Below are positions 49,190 through 56,484 of a stretch of DNA of 64,000 nucleotides, one piece after another; within the stretch, counting starts at the first letter, position 1, and each line of letters starts with the position of its first letter. Made by a program: the position numbers and the translations under genes. Origin of the DNA: Corynebacterium sp. Marseille-P4321. Its GTDB lineage: Bacteria > Actinomycetota > Actinomycetes > Mycobacteriales > Mycobacteriaceae. Under the pieces are notes generated by a model that worked only from the letters and a program-made list of their open reading frames with translations, ran no database searches and was not told where the DNA came from. The stretch lies in the NCBI RefSeq assembly GCF_903645305.1, contig NZ_CAHJXO010000001.1, forward strand, positions 806,001 to 870,000. Direction: 5' to 3'.

Positions 49190-49933
49190 ATGTACCGCGT
49201 TTTCGAAGCCCTCGACGAACTTGTTCAGACCGTAGAGCAGGCCTACGGCGTCCCGATGACCGCCAACTGCATGGTCCCCCGAAACGAGATGCTCGCGCTT
49301 CTCGACGATTTGCGTAACGCCCTGCCCGTCGATCTGGACGATGCGCAGGATGTGCTGGATAAGCAGGACGAGATCCTGCGTGGCGCCCAGGACCGGGCGG
49401 ACCAGCTTGTGGGTGGCGCGGAGGAAGACTCGCGTCGAATTGTCACCGATGCGCACAACGAGTCGGAGAGCATGCTTTCCGACGCGCAGGCGCGCGCAAC
49501 CCAGCTCGTCTCGAACGCTGAGGAAGAGTCGCGCAACATGATCACCCAGGCGCAGATGGTTGCGGAAACCACCGTGACCAACGCGCAGCGCGAGGCGGAC
49601 AACCTGGTTGAATCGGGCAACGAAGAGTACCAGCGCTCCGTGGAGCAGGGCCTGGCCAAGCAGGAGCGCCTGGTGTCCGAGTCCGAGGTCATGCGCCGCG
49701 CCGATGAGGAAGCGCACCGCCTGGTGGAACAGGCGCACGCGGATTCGGCTCGCCTGCGCTCCGAGTGCGATGAATACGTGGACTCCAAGCTCTCGGAGTT
49801 CGAGGACACCATGAAGTCCGTGCTGCGTACCGTTTCGTCCGACCGCGCGGCGCTGCGCCGCGGCGCAGGTATCTCTGGTGCGGGCTACACGCCGCGCCAG
49901 CGCTCGGGCGAATCGGCGGGCCAGGACTACTAG
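49190..49933 (+). CDS. sepIVA: DivIVA-family coiled-coil division protein (SepIVA-like)
   Basis: The 247-residue protein has a DivIVA-like N-terminus (MYRVFEALDELVQTVEQAYGVPMTANCMVPRNEMLALLDDLRNAL). A long coiled coil (about residues 55–215) is rich in Ala/Glu/Arg with heptads such as AEEESRNMITQAQ. The tail is Gly/Arg-rich. It resembles mycobacterial SepIVA (Rv2927c), required for septation, and shares its neighbours DUF177–rnc–mutM–smc–ftsY. TACTGT lies 7 nt before ATG 49190. The stop region is triplicated as a short tandem repeat. Confidence 0.87.
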   Translation: MYRVFEALDELVQTVEQAYGVPMTANCMVPRNEMLALLDDLRNALPVDLDDAQDVLDKQDEILRGAQDRADQLVGGAEEDSRRIVTDAHNESESMLSDAQARATQLVSNAEEESRNMITQAQMVAETTVTNAQREADNLVESGNEEYQRSVEQGLAKQERLVSESEVMRRADEEAHRLVEQAHADSARLRSECDEYVDSKLSEFEDTMKSVLRTVSSDRAALRRGAGISGAGYTPRQRSGESAGQDY

Positions 49934-49962
49934 AGGGGGACTACTAGAGAGGGACTACTAGA
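49924..49962 (+). repeat. Three tandem copies of GGACTACTAGA (14-bp period)
   Basis: Copies at 49924–49934, 49938–49948 and 49952–49962. The first contains the last two codons and stop of sepIVA (GAC TAC TAG), so the repeats place extra stop codons after the gene. Confidence 0.9.
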
Positions 49963-49993
49963 ACCGCCTCAAGCTTCGAGCACTTTCACGCGG

Positions 49994-50025
49994 CCCCGCT
50001 CGGCACCGATGCCGGCGGGGTTTCG
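49994..50025 (+). terminator. Rho-independent terminator of sepIVA
   Basis: CCCCGCTCGGCA (49994–50005) pairs with TGCCGGCGGGG (50010–50020) in an 11-bp stem with one bulged T and loop CCGA, followed by TTTCGTT. It separates sepIVA from the DUF177 operon. Confidence 0.8.
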
Positions 50026-50043
50026 TTGTAGTCTTATGGGGCT

Positions 50044-50580
50044 ATGTCTAACAATCCTTTCGTGTTTGATGTCGCCGACGTGCTCGGCGGGGACGGTCTT
50101 CCGGTCACGGTGACCCAGGTGGGGCCGTCGCCCTCGCGGATCGGGCCGGAGATGATCGCCATCCCACAAGGCCGCGAGGTTGAGGTGGAGGCCACCTTGA
50201 TTCCGCTGGGTAACGGCGTGATGGTGGACGCGACGGCCACGGCTCAGCTCGAGGGCCAGTGCGTGAGATGCTTGAAGGAGCTCACCCCAACCGAGACGAT
50301 TCGTGCGACGGCCGTTTTCGCCGCCTCGGACGACTTCATCACCGGTGACCCTGAGGTGGACGAAGACCAGGGGTCGGGCGACGAGGTGTACCGCGTTGAG
50401 GAAGATACGGTGGACTTGGAGCAGGCCTTTGTGGACGAGGCTGGTTTAACCTGGCCGTTTAACCCCACCTGCGAGCCAGAGTGCGCGGGTGACACCGACG
50501 TGCCCGCACCGGACGGGATCTCGGGGGAAGACAATGACTTGATCGACCCGCGCTGGGCTGGGCTGGAGAAGTTTTTGTGA
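50044..50580 (+). CDS. DUF177 (YceD-family) protein
   Basis: A 178-residue YceD/DUF177 member, associated with 23S rRNA accumulation and large-subunit biogenesis. The family's first cysteine pair is in QCVRCLKEL. A C-terminal Cys pair (NPTCEPECAG) and a conserved end DPRWAGLEKFL follow. TAGTCT lies 9 nt upstream of ATG 50044. The stop overlaps the rnc start (GTGA). The usual bacterial neighbour rpmF is absent, as in mycobacteria. Confidence 0.88.
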   Translation: MSNNPFVFDVADVLGGDGLPVTVTQVGPSPSRIGPEMIAIPQGREVEVEATLIPLGNGVMVDATATAQLEGQCVRCLKELTPTETIRATAVFAASDDFITGDPEVDEDQGSGDEVYRVEEDTVDLEQAFVDEAGLTWPFNPTCEPECAGDTDVPAPDGISGEDNDLIDPRWAGLEKFL

Positions 50581-51335
50581 GCCGTTCCCGCAAGCCAAAG
50601 ATAAATGCGGACGAGGCGTGGGAGCAGGCGTTTAGCGCCGTTGACCACGCCCCCCTTTTGGAGCGCTTGGGTGTGAGCCTGCCGCGCGAGACACTAAAGC
50701 TCGCACTAACGCACCGCTCGTTCGCGAACGAGCACAACCACCTGCCGAACAACGAGCGCCTGGAGTTTGTGGGCGACGCCGTGCTGGGCTTGTCCGTGGC
50801 CACGAAGCTCTTCGAGCTGTACCCATCGCGCCCGGAGTCAGACCTGTCGCCGATGCGCGCTGCCATCGTGTCGCGCTACGGGCTGGCGGACATCGCCCGC
50901 GAGATCGACCTCGGCCCCCACATGCTCATCGGCAAGGGCGAGGAACACACCGGCGGGCGTGCGAAAGAGTCCATCCTGGCGGACACCACGGAGGCACTTT
51001 TCGGCGCGATCTACCTCGAGTACGGCTTTGAGCCGGCGCGGGATGTGGTGCTCAAGCTTTTCGACGAAAAACTAAAGAATGCCACCGTAAACCCGAAGCA
51101 CCAGGACTGGAAGACTGCGCTGCAGGTGCGCGTGGCCGAGCTGAAGCTGCCGGTGGCGGAGTACCGCGCGGAGGCCACCGGACCGGAGCACGAGCAGACG
51201 TTTAGCGCCGAGGTACTCATCGGCGGAGAGGTGCGAGGCAAAGGCACCGGCCCGAACAAGAAACTCGCGGAGCAGGAAGCTGCGCACCAGGCGGTGCTCT
51301 ACTTGCGCGATACCGCCCGGTTTGGCAATGCCTGA
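50577..51335 (+). CDS. rnc: Ribonuclease III
   Basis: A 252-residue double-strand-specific endoribonuclease for rRNA and mRNA processing. The signature NERLEFVGDAVLGL is intact, with the metal ligands in the EALFGAIYLEYG helix. A dsRNA-binding domain from about residue 175 ends with GKGTGPNKKLAEQEAAHQAVLYL. GTG 50577 overlaps the DUF177 stop by 4 nt, and the end overlaps mutM by 8 nt, so the three genes are translationally coupled. Confidence 0.95.
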   Translation: MSRSRKPKINADEAWEQAFSAVDHAPLLERLGVSLPRETLKLALTHRSFANEHNHLPNNERLEFVGDAVLGLSVATKLFELYPSRPESDLSPMRAAIVSRYGLADIAREIDLGPHMLIGKGEEHTGGRAKESILADTTEALFGAIYLEYGFEPARDVVLKLFDEKLKNATVNPKHQDWKTALQVRVAELKLPVAEYRAEATGPEHEQTFSAEVLIGGEVRGKGTGPNKKLAEQEAAHQAVLYLRDTARFGNA

Positions 51336-52149
51336 GCTGCCCGAAGTTGAGGTGGTGCGCCGCGGCCTTGAGCGCCACGTGGTTGGCCGCACGTTCGGCG
51401 AGGTGCACGTGCTGCACCCGCGTGCTGCCCGCGGCAACACCGTGGACATAGAGCAGGTGCTTCCGGGCCTTTCGGTCACCGGCACCGGCCGCCGCGGCAA
51501 ATACTTGTGGCTCCAGCTAAGCGACGGTGCCGCGCTGCTCGTGCACCTGCGCATGAGCGGGCAGATGCTTATCGACGCTCCCGGCACCAACCAATCCCCA
51601 CACCTGCGCATCCGCGCCGCGATGGGCGACGTGGACTTAAACTTTGTGGACCAGCGCACCTTCGGCTTCTGGCAGTACACCCAACTCGTCGGCGGTATAC
51701 CGGAGCCTGCGCTGCACATCGCGCCGGATCCCTTCGAGGACGCCTTCGACTTACAGGCCACGGCGCGGCTGATGCGGAAGAAGAACTCGAAGCTGAAGAC
51801 GGTGCTGCTGAACCAAGAAGTGGTTTCCGGCATCGGTTCCATCTACGCCGACGAGGCAATGTGGGCTGCCGAACTCAAGCCGTGGCGTACCGCGCGTACG
51901 ATGCGCCAACGCGACGCGGAGGCGGTGCTTTCCGCCTCCCGGGACGTGATGGCCCGCTCGCTGGAGCAGGGCGGGACGAGCTTCGACTCGTTGTATGTGA
52001 ACGTCAACGGCTCATCGGGATACTTTTCGCGCTCGCTCGAGGCCTACGGTCAGGCCGGCAAGCCATGCTCACGTTGTAACACCCCGATTGAGCGCGTGGT
52101 GGTCAACGGGCGCTCAAGCTTCTTCTGCCCGGTATGCCAGGTGAACTAG
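51328..52149 (+). CDS. mutM: Formamidopyrimidine-DNA glycosylase
   Basis: A 273-residue bifunctional glycosylase/AP lyase that removes 8-oxoguanine and Fapy lesions. The catalytic N-terminus PELPEVEVVRRGL, the lysine region KKNSKLKTVLLNQ and the C4 zinc finger CSRCNTPIERVVVNGRSSFFCPVC are present. In the helix-two-turn-helix the usual Asn of G-x-G-N-I-Y is Ser (SGIGSIYADEAMW). This residue contacts DNA phosphate in Fpg, so activity may be altered. Overlaps rnc. Contains the motif copy 51567–51577. Confidence 0.93.
   Translation: MPELPEVEVVRRGLERHVVGRTFGEVHVLHPRAARGNTVDIEQVLPGLSVTGTGRRGKYLWLQLSDGAALLVHLRMSGQMLIDAPGTNQSPHLRIRAAMGDVDLNFVDQRTFGFWQYTQLVGGIPEPALHIAPDPFEDAFDLQATARLMRKKNSKLKTVLLNQEVVSGIGSIYADEAMWAAELKPWRTARTMRQRDAEAVLSASRDVMARSLEQGGTSFDSLYVNVNGSSGYFSRSLEAYGQAGKPCSRCNTPIERVVVNGRSSFFCPVCQVN
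51567..51577 (-). repeat. CGTCGATAAGC motif, copy 12
   Basis: In mutM, CTT ATC GAC (MLIDAP). Confidence 0.95.
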
Positions 52150-52208
52150 GCCGCTGGCGGCGCCGCGCTGCGCCGGGCGGGGCGGCGAAAGGGGTACGGT
52201 GTGTTGCC

Positions 52209-52730
52209 ATGGCAGAGCAATTCGTCGACCGCGACGCGTTCAAGGACGCGATGTCCCAGTTGGCGTCGGCGGTGTCCATCGTGACCACCGGCACGGCCGA
52301 GGAGCCGCACGGCACGACGGTGAGCGCGTTCATGTCGCTTTCGCTCGACCCGCCGATGGTGCTCGTGTCACTGGACAGGCGCTCGTCGTTGTTGTCGCGG
52401 ATTTCCCCGGAGTCGTCGATAGGCGTCAATGTGCTCTCCACCGAGCAGGACACGCTGGCGCAGCGCTTCGCCACCAAGGGTCTCGACCGTTTCAAGGGCG
52501 TGGATTGGGCGATGGCCGACGGCGCGCCGAAACTCGCGGGCAACCACACCTGGATCGCAGGCAGGGTGCACAGTATCGTGCCGGGCGGCGACCACTGCCT
52601 GCTGCTCGTCAGCGTCACCGCGGCCGAGACCGGCAGCAACTGCCCACTTTTGTACTGGCAGCGCGAATTCGGCACGCACGGCGCCATGCGCCAGGGGAAA
52701 CCCTGCGCGCCGGGCCTCAACGCGCCCTAG
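52209..52730 (+). CDS. Flavin reductase-like FMN-binding protein
   Basis: A 173-residue member of the flavin reductase/RutF-DIM6 family, which supplies reduced FMN to monooxygenases. Family features are AVSIVTTGTAEEPHGTTVSAFMSLSLDPPMVLVSL and the start of the second half NVLSTEQDTLAQRFA. No partner monooxygenase lies next to it. TACGGT lies 8 nt before ATG 52209, consistent with leaderless expression separate from mutM. Confidence 0.9.
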   Translation: MAEQFVDRDAFKDAMSQLASAVSIVTTGTAEEPHGTTVSAFMSLSLDPPMVLVSLDRRSSLLSRISPESSIGVNVLSTEQDTLAQRFATKGLDRFKGVDWAMADGAPKLAGNHTWIAGRVHSIVPGGDHCLLLVSVTAAETGSNCPLLYWQREFGTHGAMRQGKPCAPGLNAP

Positions 52731-52768
52731 GTGCGCGCCGCGTCGGAGGCGGGGCTAGACTGCCCCGC

Positions 52769-54286
52769 ATGGAAAAAGCGACCGCGTTTATCGACGGCAC
52801 GTTGAACGGCCTGATCTGGTCCGTCGTGCCGTGGGCCCTGATCATCGCCGGCATCTACTTCGGGCTGCGGACCATCTTCGTGCAGGTGCGCCTGCTGCCG
52901 GACATGTTCAAGGCCATCACTGAGACCCCGAAGGGCAAGGACCGGGAGGGCCGCGACCTGGACGAGGAGTACGGCGGCATCTCCGCGTTCAAGGCATTCA
53001 CCATTTCGGCGGCGTCGCGGGTGGGCACCGGCAACGTCGCCGGTGTGGCGCTGGCCATCTCGGTCGGCGGGCCGGGCGCGGTGTTTTGGATGTGGATGCT
53101 GGCGATTATTGGCGGCGCGACATCGTTCGTGGAATCGACGCTCGCGCAGCTGTGGAAGACGAAAGACGAGAAGGGCAACTACCACGGCGGGCCGGCGTAC
53201 TACATGACGCGCGGGTTGGGCTGGGCGCCGCTGGCCACGGTGTTCTCCGTGTTCCTCGCGGTGACCTACGGGTTCGTGTACAACGCCATTCAGACGAACT
53301 CCATCGTCGAGGCGGTCGGCGGCTCGCTGGGCAGCGACTCGACCGCGTTGAAGGCCGTGGTGGCGTTCGTGCTCGCCGCGCTGACCGCGCTGGTGATCTT
53401 CGGCGGCGTCACCCGCATCGCCAGCTGGACGCAGATCATCGTGCCGTTCATGGCTGGTGCTTACATCCTCATCGGCGTGTGGGTGCTCATCGTCAACGTC
53501 TCCGAGATCCCGGGGATGATCTCGCTCATCGTGGGCCACGCGCTTGGCATCAAGCAGGTCGCCGGTGCCGCCATCGGCGCTGCATTCACGCAGGGCATGC
53601 GCCGAGGGCTGTTCTCCAACGAGGCCGGCATGGGTTCCGCCCCCAACGCGGCGGCCACCGCGACAGTCTCGCACCCGGTGAAGCAGGGGCTGGTGCAAAC
53701 GCTCGGCGTGTACTTCGACACCCTGGTGGTGTGCACCATCACCGCCTTCCTCGTGTTGCTCGGACCGGCCGTAAATTACGGCACCGACGACGTTCAGGGC
53801 GCGGCGCTGACCCAGTCCGCCCTCGCCGACTCCGTCGGGGCCTGGGGCGCGCACGCGCTCACGTTCATCCTGTTCTTCCTCGCGTTCTCCTCGGTGCTGG
53901 GCAACTACTACCTCGCCCAGGCCAACCTGGAGTACCTCACCGATTCGAAGGCGGTGATGACGGTCTTCCGCGTGGTGGTTATCGGCTTCGTCATCTTCGG
54001 CGCGTTCGGCACCGTGCCGCTTGTGTGGGCGCTCGGCGACACCATGGCCGGCCTGCTGGCACTGATGAACATCGTGGCCATCATCCCGCTGGGCGGAGTG
54101 GTCATCAAACTGCTGAAGAACTTCAACGAGCAGCGCCGCCAGGGCATCGACCCGGTCTTCCACCGCGACATGCTGCCCGAGCTGCGAAACGTGGAGTTCT
54201 GGGATGGCTCGGATCCGGTCACGCGCCGCAGCCTCGAAGACCGGGTCACCGTGCGCGAGACGAATGCCCCGGGCGAGAACGCGTAA
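52769..54286 (+). CDS. Sodium:alanine/amino-acid symporter (AgcS family)
   Basis: A 505-residue AGCS-family Na+-coupled amino-acid transporter. It has about ten hydrophobic helices. Conserved segments are [44 protein letters not shown], and [21 protein letters not shown]. Alanine or glycine are the likely substrates from family knowledge. TAGACT lies 7 nt before ATG 52769. The C-terminal tail is hydrophilic. Confidence 0.93.
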   Translation: MEKATAFIDGTLNGLIWSVVPWALIIAGIYFGLRTIFVQVRLLPDMFKAITETPKGKDREGRDLDEEYGGISAFKAFTISAASRVGTGNVAGVALAISVGGPGAVFWMWMLAIIGGATSFVESTLAQLWKTKDEKGNYHGGPAYYMTRGLGWAPLATVFSVFLAVTYGFVYNAIQTNSIVEAVGGSLGSDSTALKAVVAFVLAALTALVIFGGVTRIASWTQIIVPFMAGAYILIGVWVLIVNVSEIPGMISLIVGHALGIKQVAGAAIGAAFTQGMRRGLFSNEAGMGSAPNAAATATVSHPVKQGLVQTLGVYFDTLVVCTITAFLVLLGPAVNYGTDDVQGAALTQSALADSVGAWGAHALTFILFFLAFSSVLGNYYLAQANLEYLTDSKAVMTVFRVVVIGFVIFGAFGTVPLVWALGDTMAGLLALMNIVAIIPLGGVVIKLLKNFNEQRRQGIDPVFHRDMLPELRNVEFWDGSDPVTRRSLEDRVTVRETNAPGENA

Positions 54287-54312
54287 CCGCCGCGCTGAGT
54301 AGATTGGGCGGC

Positions 54313-54597
54313 ATGGCTGATACACGAATGACCGCCCACGTCCACGGACACGTCCAAGGTGTCGGGTTCCGATACTGGACGAAAACGCAGGCGAAGAAGC
54401 TCGGTCTGACCGGCTACGCGAAAAATCTCACCGACGGTCGAGTTGAGGTGGTGGCTGAAGGTGCGGAAGCTGACGTCGATAAGCTAGCTGCCCTTTTGCG
54501 CGAAGACCCCTCCAGCGCCGATCGCCCCGGGCACGTGGAGCACGTTGCCGCTCAGTACGGGGAGCCGAAGGGTGCGGAGGGATTCGAGGAGCGCTAG
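54313..54597 (+). CDS. acyP: Acylphosphatase
   Basis: A 94-residue ferredoxin-fold hydrolase of acyl phosphates. The catalytic Arg is in [11 protein letters not shown] and the Asn in [21 protein letters not shown] lies 7 nt before ATG 54313. Its stop codon TAG is the first triplet of a 17-bp sequence repeated at 55000–55016. Contains the motif copy 54474–54484 (VDK phase). Confidence 0.93.
   Translation: MADTRMTAHVHGHVQGVGFRYWTKTQAKKLGLTGYAKNLTDGRVEVVAEGAEADVDKLAALLREDPSSADRPGHVEHVAAQYGEPKGAEGFEER
54474..54484 (+). repeat. CGTCGATAAGC motif, copy 13
   Basis: In acyP, GTC GAT AAG (DVDKLA). Confidence 0.95.
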
Positions 54598-54611
54598 TCC
54601 ATCACCAAGCC
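54595..54611 (+). repeat. 17-bp direct repeat, left copy
   Basis: TAGTCCATCACCAAGCC, beginning with the acyP stop codon. An identical copy lies at 55000–55016 and forms the 3' end of the SDR gene. The pair exactly brackets the orphan XRE gene. Confidence 0.9.
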
Positions 54612-54650
54612 GACATGCCCCAGTGCGTTTGGCTTCATAGCTAGTCGTGT

Positions 54651-54962
54651 TCAGTCCTTCGCAGGAGAATCCACGACCACCTTGATTTCTACGCCAATTG
54701 CCCGAGCGTACCGCTGGACCGTGGACAACTGAGGGTCCGTGTCACCATTTTCAAAATCGGAGATCGCCGATTGGGTAGTGCCCATAATTTGGGCTACACG
54801 ACTCTGGGTAATCCCACTATCTGATCGGATTTTACGAAGATAAGCGACGAACTCGGACCGCGCTTCGGCGTCCTCGAAGGCGACCTGTATCTCCGGATCA
54901 CCCAGAAACGCGTCCAGATTCAGATCCGCGGAATTCCGAGCCAAGTAATCTTCAGGCTTCAC
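54651..54962 (-). CDS. Orphan XRE-family regulator (HigA-like antitoxin)
   Basis: A 103-residue protein with an N-terminal helical part (residues ~1–40) and a Cro/C1 helix-turn-helix (RKIRSDSGITQSRVAQIMGTTQSAISDFENGDTDPQLSTVQRYARAIG). It resembles antitoxins of HigBA-type modules, but no toxin gene is adjacent. It starts at GTG 54962. A perfect 8-bp inverted repeat just upstream is a likely auto-operator. G+C looks visibly lower than in the neighbours, and 17-bp direct repeats flank the gene: an acquired element. Confidence 0.85.
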   Translation of the reverse strand: MKPEDYLARNSADLNLDAFLGDPEIQVAFEDAEARSEFVAYLRKIRSDSGITQSRVAQIMGTTQSAISDFENGDTDPQLSTVQRYARAIGVEIKVVVDSPAKD

Positions 54963-54974
54963 CTTCAGCCCCCC

Positions 54975-54992
54975 TATCGGTTCAAACCGATA
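54975..54992 (-). promoter_or_regulatory. Inverted-repeat operator for the XRE gene
   Basis: TATCGGTT-CA-AACCGATA, a perfect 8-bp inverted repeat with 2-nt centre, 12 nt upstream of the XRE start codon. Position and symmetry fit autorepression by a dimeric HTH protein. Confidence 0.65.
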
Positions 54993-54998
54993 CCCAGT

Positions 54999-55775
54999 TT
55001 AGTCCATCACCAAGCCACCGTCGACCACCAGGTTCTGGCCGGTAACAGCGCGCGACCACGGGGAGGCGAAGAAGAGCGCCGCGTCGGCGAATTCCTCAGG
55101 CGTGGTGACGGAACCGAGTGGAGTGGTTGCCGCAATGGCGTCGAAGACCTCCTCCGGGGTGGCGGAGCTTGCGTCGGTGGTGCGCAGCAGGCCGCCGGAG
55201 ACCATGTTCACCGTCACCCCCTGCGGGCCGAGCTCGGCGGCGAGGGTGCGCGTCATGGACAACAACGCAGCCTTTGCCGCGGTGTAGTCGTGGTAGGGCA
55301 CCACTGGGTTCTGGAAGAGGTTGGTGCCCACGTTGATCACGCGACCGCTGCCCGCCTTCTTGAAGCCCGGCAGTGCCGCCTGGACTGTGTTCAGGGGGCC
55401 TCGGACCGAGGTGGAAAACAGGTTCTCGAAGGCCTCGTAGGTGATTTCGTCGGCCTTGTCGCGGGCGTCGCCGTTGAAGGAGAAGTCACCGAGTGCGTTG
55501 TTCACCACGGTGGTCACTGGCGTGCCGAACTCGCGCTCGGCGGCGCTGAAAAGCTCTTTCACTGCGTCGGCATCACGCACGTCGGCCTGCACAGCAATGG
55601 CCCTGCCGTTGCTGGTGTCCGCGATTTCCTGGGCCGCGTCCTGGCTGGAGCGGTAGTTCACCACCACGCGAGCGCCCTCGCGCAAGAATGCCTCCGTGAT
55701 GGCTTTACCCAGGCCACGTGCGCCGCCGGTGACGAGCACTACCTGGTCTTCGACTGCGGGAATTGTGCGTTCCAT
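54999..55775 (-). CDS. Short-chain dehydrogenase/reductase (FabG-like)
   Basis: A 258-residue SDR. The NAD(P) loop is VTGGARGLGKAI, the active-site region is RVINVGTNL…YHDYTAAKAALL (Tyr-x-x-x-Lys present), and the C-terminus ends TGQNLVVDGGLVMD. The usual catalytic Ser before the Tyr motif is not obvious (NVGTNLF replaces N-x-S-S), so activity is not certain. Closest in type to 3-oxoacyl-ACP reductase-like enzymes. AAGGAGC lies 8 nt before ATG 55775. Its last codons form the right copy of the 17-bp direct repeat. Confidence 0.88.
   Translation of the reverse strand: MERTIPAVEDQVVLVTGGARGLGKAITEAFLREGARVVVNYRSSQDAAQEIADTSNGRAIAVQADVRDADAVKELFSAAEREFGTPVTTVVNNALGDFSFNGDARDKADEITYEAFENLFSTSVRGPLNTVQAALPGFKKAGSGRVINVGTNLFQNPVVPYHDYTAAKAALLSMTRTLAAELGPQGVTVNMVSGGLLRTTDASSATPEEVFDAIAATTPLGSVTTPEEFADAALFFASPWSRAVTGQNLVVDGGLVMD
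55000..55016 (+). repeat. 17-bp direct repeat, right copy
   Basis: TAGTCCATCACCAAGCC, identical to 54595–54611. It encodes the last residues of the SDR protein on the − strand. Confidence 0.9.
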
Positions 55776-55859
55776 TTCGCTAGCTCCTTCATTATTGGTG
55801 CGTTCATTAGTGGCACCGAGGGTACAGAAGGTGCAGTGGAGCGCTAGGGGGACGGACCG

Positions 55860-56214
55860 CTAACGCACGATGCGGTTGAGGACTTCCGCAAGCTTTGCGT
55901 TGTCTCCGGTGTCTTGGCTGTGGAAGCGGGCCGCGACGAACGCATCCCGCACTTCCGCGTCGAGGAACGCCGCTGGCTCTAGGTTGTAGCCGGCGTGGCG
56001 TGTGAGATCCGCGAAGTACACCGTCTGCGTGCGCGTGTTGCCCTCGCGGAAAGGATGAATGACGTTGATCTCGCCCCAGAACTCCGCGAGCTCTGAGACA
56101 AACTCATCCCGCGGCAGACCCCGTAGCAAGTCTTTCCGTGCGAGTCTGCGGAACTGTGTCTCGGCCGCCTCGGATGTAGTAGTCCTCCCAGGAGCGGATG
56201 TCTGAATTGTTCAC
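55860..56214 (-). pseudogene. Fic-domain AMPylase toxin, broken by an internal deletion/frameshift
   Basis: The catalytic Fic motif HPFREGNTRTQ is intact in an 89-codon open frame (55860–56129) that extends upstream as TSEAAETQFRRLARKDLLRG. The true start appears to be GTG 56214, overlapping the antitoxin stop (GTGA), and reads VNNSDIRSWEDYYIRG, which is in another frame. The two pieces look like the ends of a family N-terminus with ~10–20 codons missing and the phase lost near 56170–56180. The toxin is therefore probably not made in full. Fic toxins AMPylate targets such as gyrase. Confidence 0.75.
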
Positions 56215-56402
56215 TCTGCTTCGTGTCGTTCGATTACGGCTTGTTTGAACGTTTCGAACTCGATGTCGCCAGCGGCAAGCTGGTCAACGAGATCGAGTGT
56301 TACCGGGTCTTCTATCTCATGACCTGCGGCGGCGAGTGCCCCGAGTGCGAAGTCTCGTCGAGCTGCTGCGGTATCGGTCTGTGCTGGCACGCTACGAGTC
56401 AT
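56211..56402 (-). CDS. VbhA-family antitoxin of a Fic toxin
   Basis: A 63-residue protein resembling VbhA, the small antitoxin that blocks the ATP site of Fic toxins. The pattern ARRDFALGALAAAGHEIEDPVTLDLVDQLAAGDIEFE aligns with the VbhA helices. AAAGGGGG lies upstream of ATG 56402. Its stop overlaps the Fic start. Because the Fic gene is broken, the antitoxin may have no partner in this strain. Confidence 0.75.
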   Translation of the reverse strand: MTRSVPAQTDTAAARRDFALGALAAAGHEIEDPVTLDLVDQLAAGDIEFETFKQAVIERHEAE

Positions 56403-56448
56403 TTCGGCCCCCTTTCAATGGGAGGATTTTACCAGGTGGGCAGGTGGA

Positions 56449-56459
56449 CGTCGATAAGC
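56449..56459 (+). repeat. CGTCGATAAGC motif, copy 14
   Basis: Intergenic, 14 bp upstream of the smc −10 box, so it overlaps the expected −35 region. Confidence 0.95.
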
Positions 56460-56484
56460 GAAAAGCCCCTGTTACACTGCAGCA

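Noticed and set aside
54975..54992. GGTTCAAACC resembling a tRNA T-arm
   Set aside because: No acceptor, anticodon or D-arm pairing around it; it is the centre of the XRE operator palindrome. No tRNA or rRNA gene is seen in the window.
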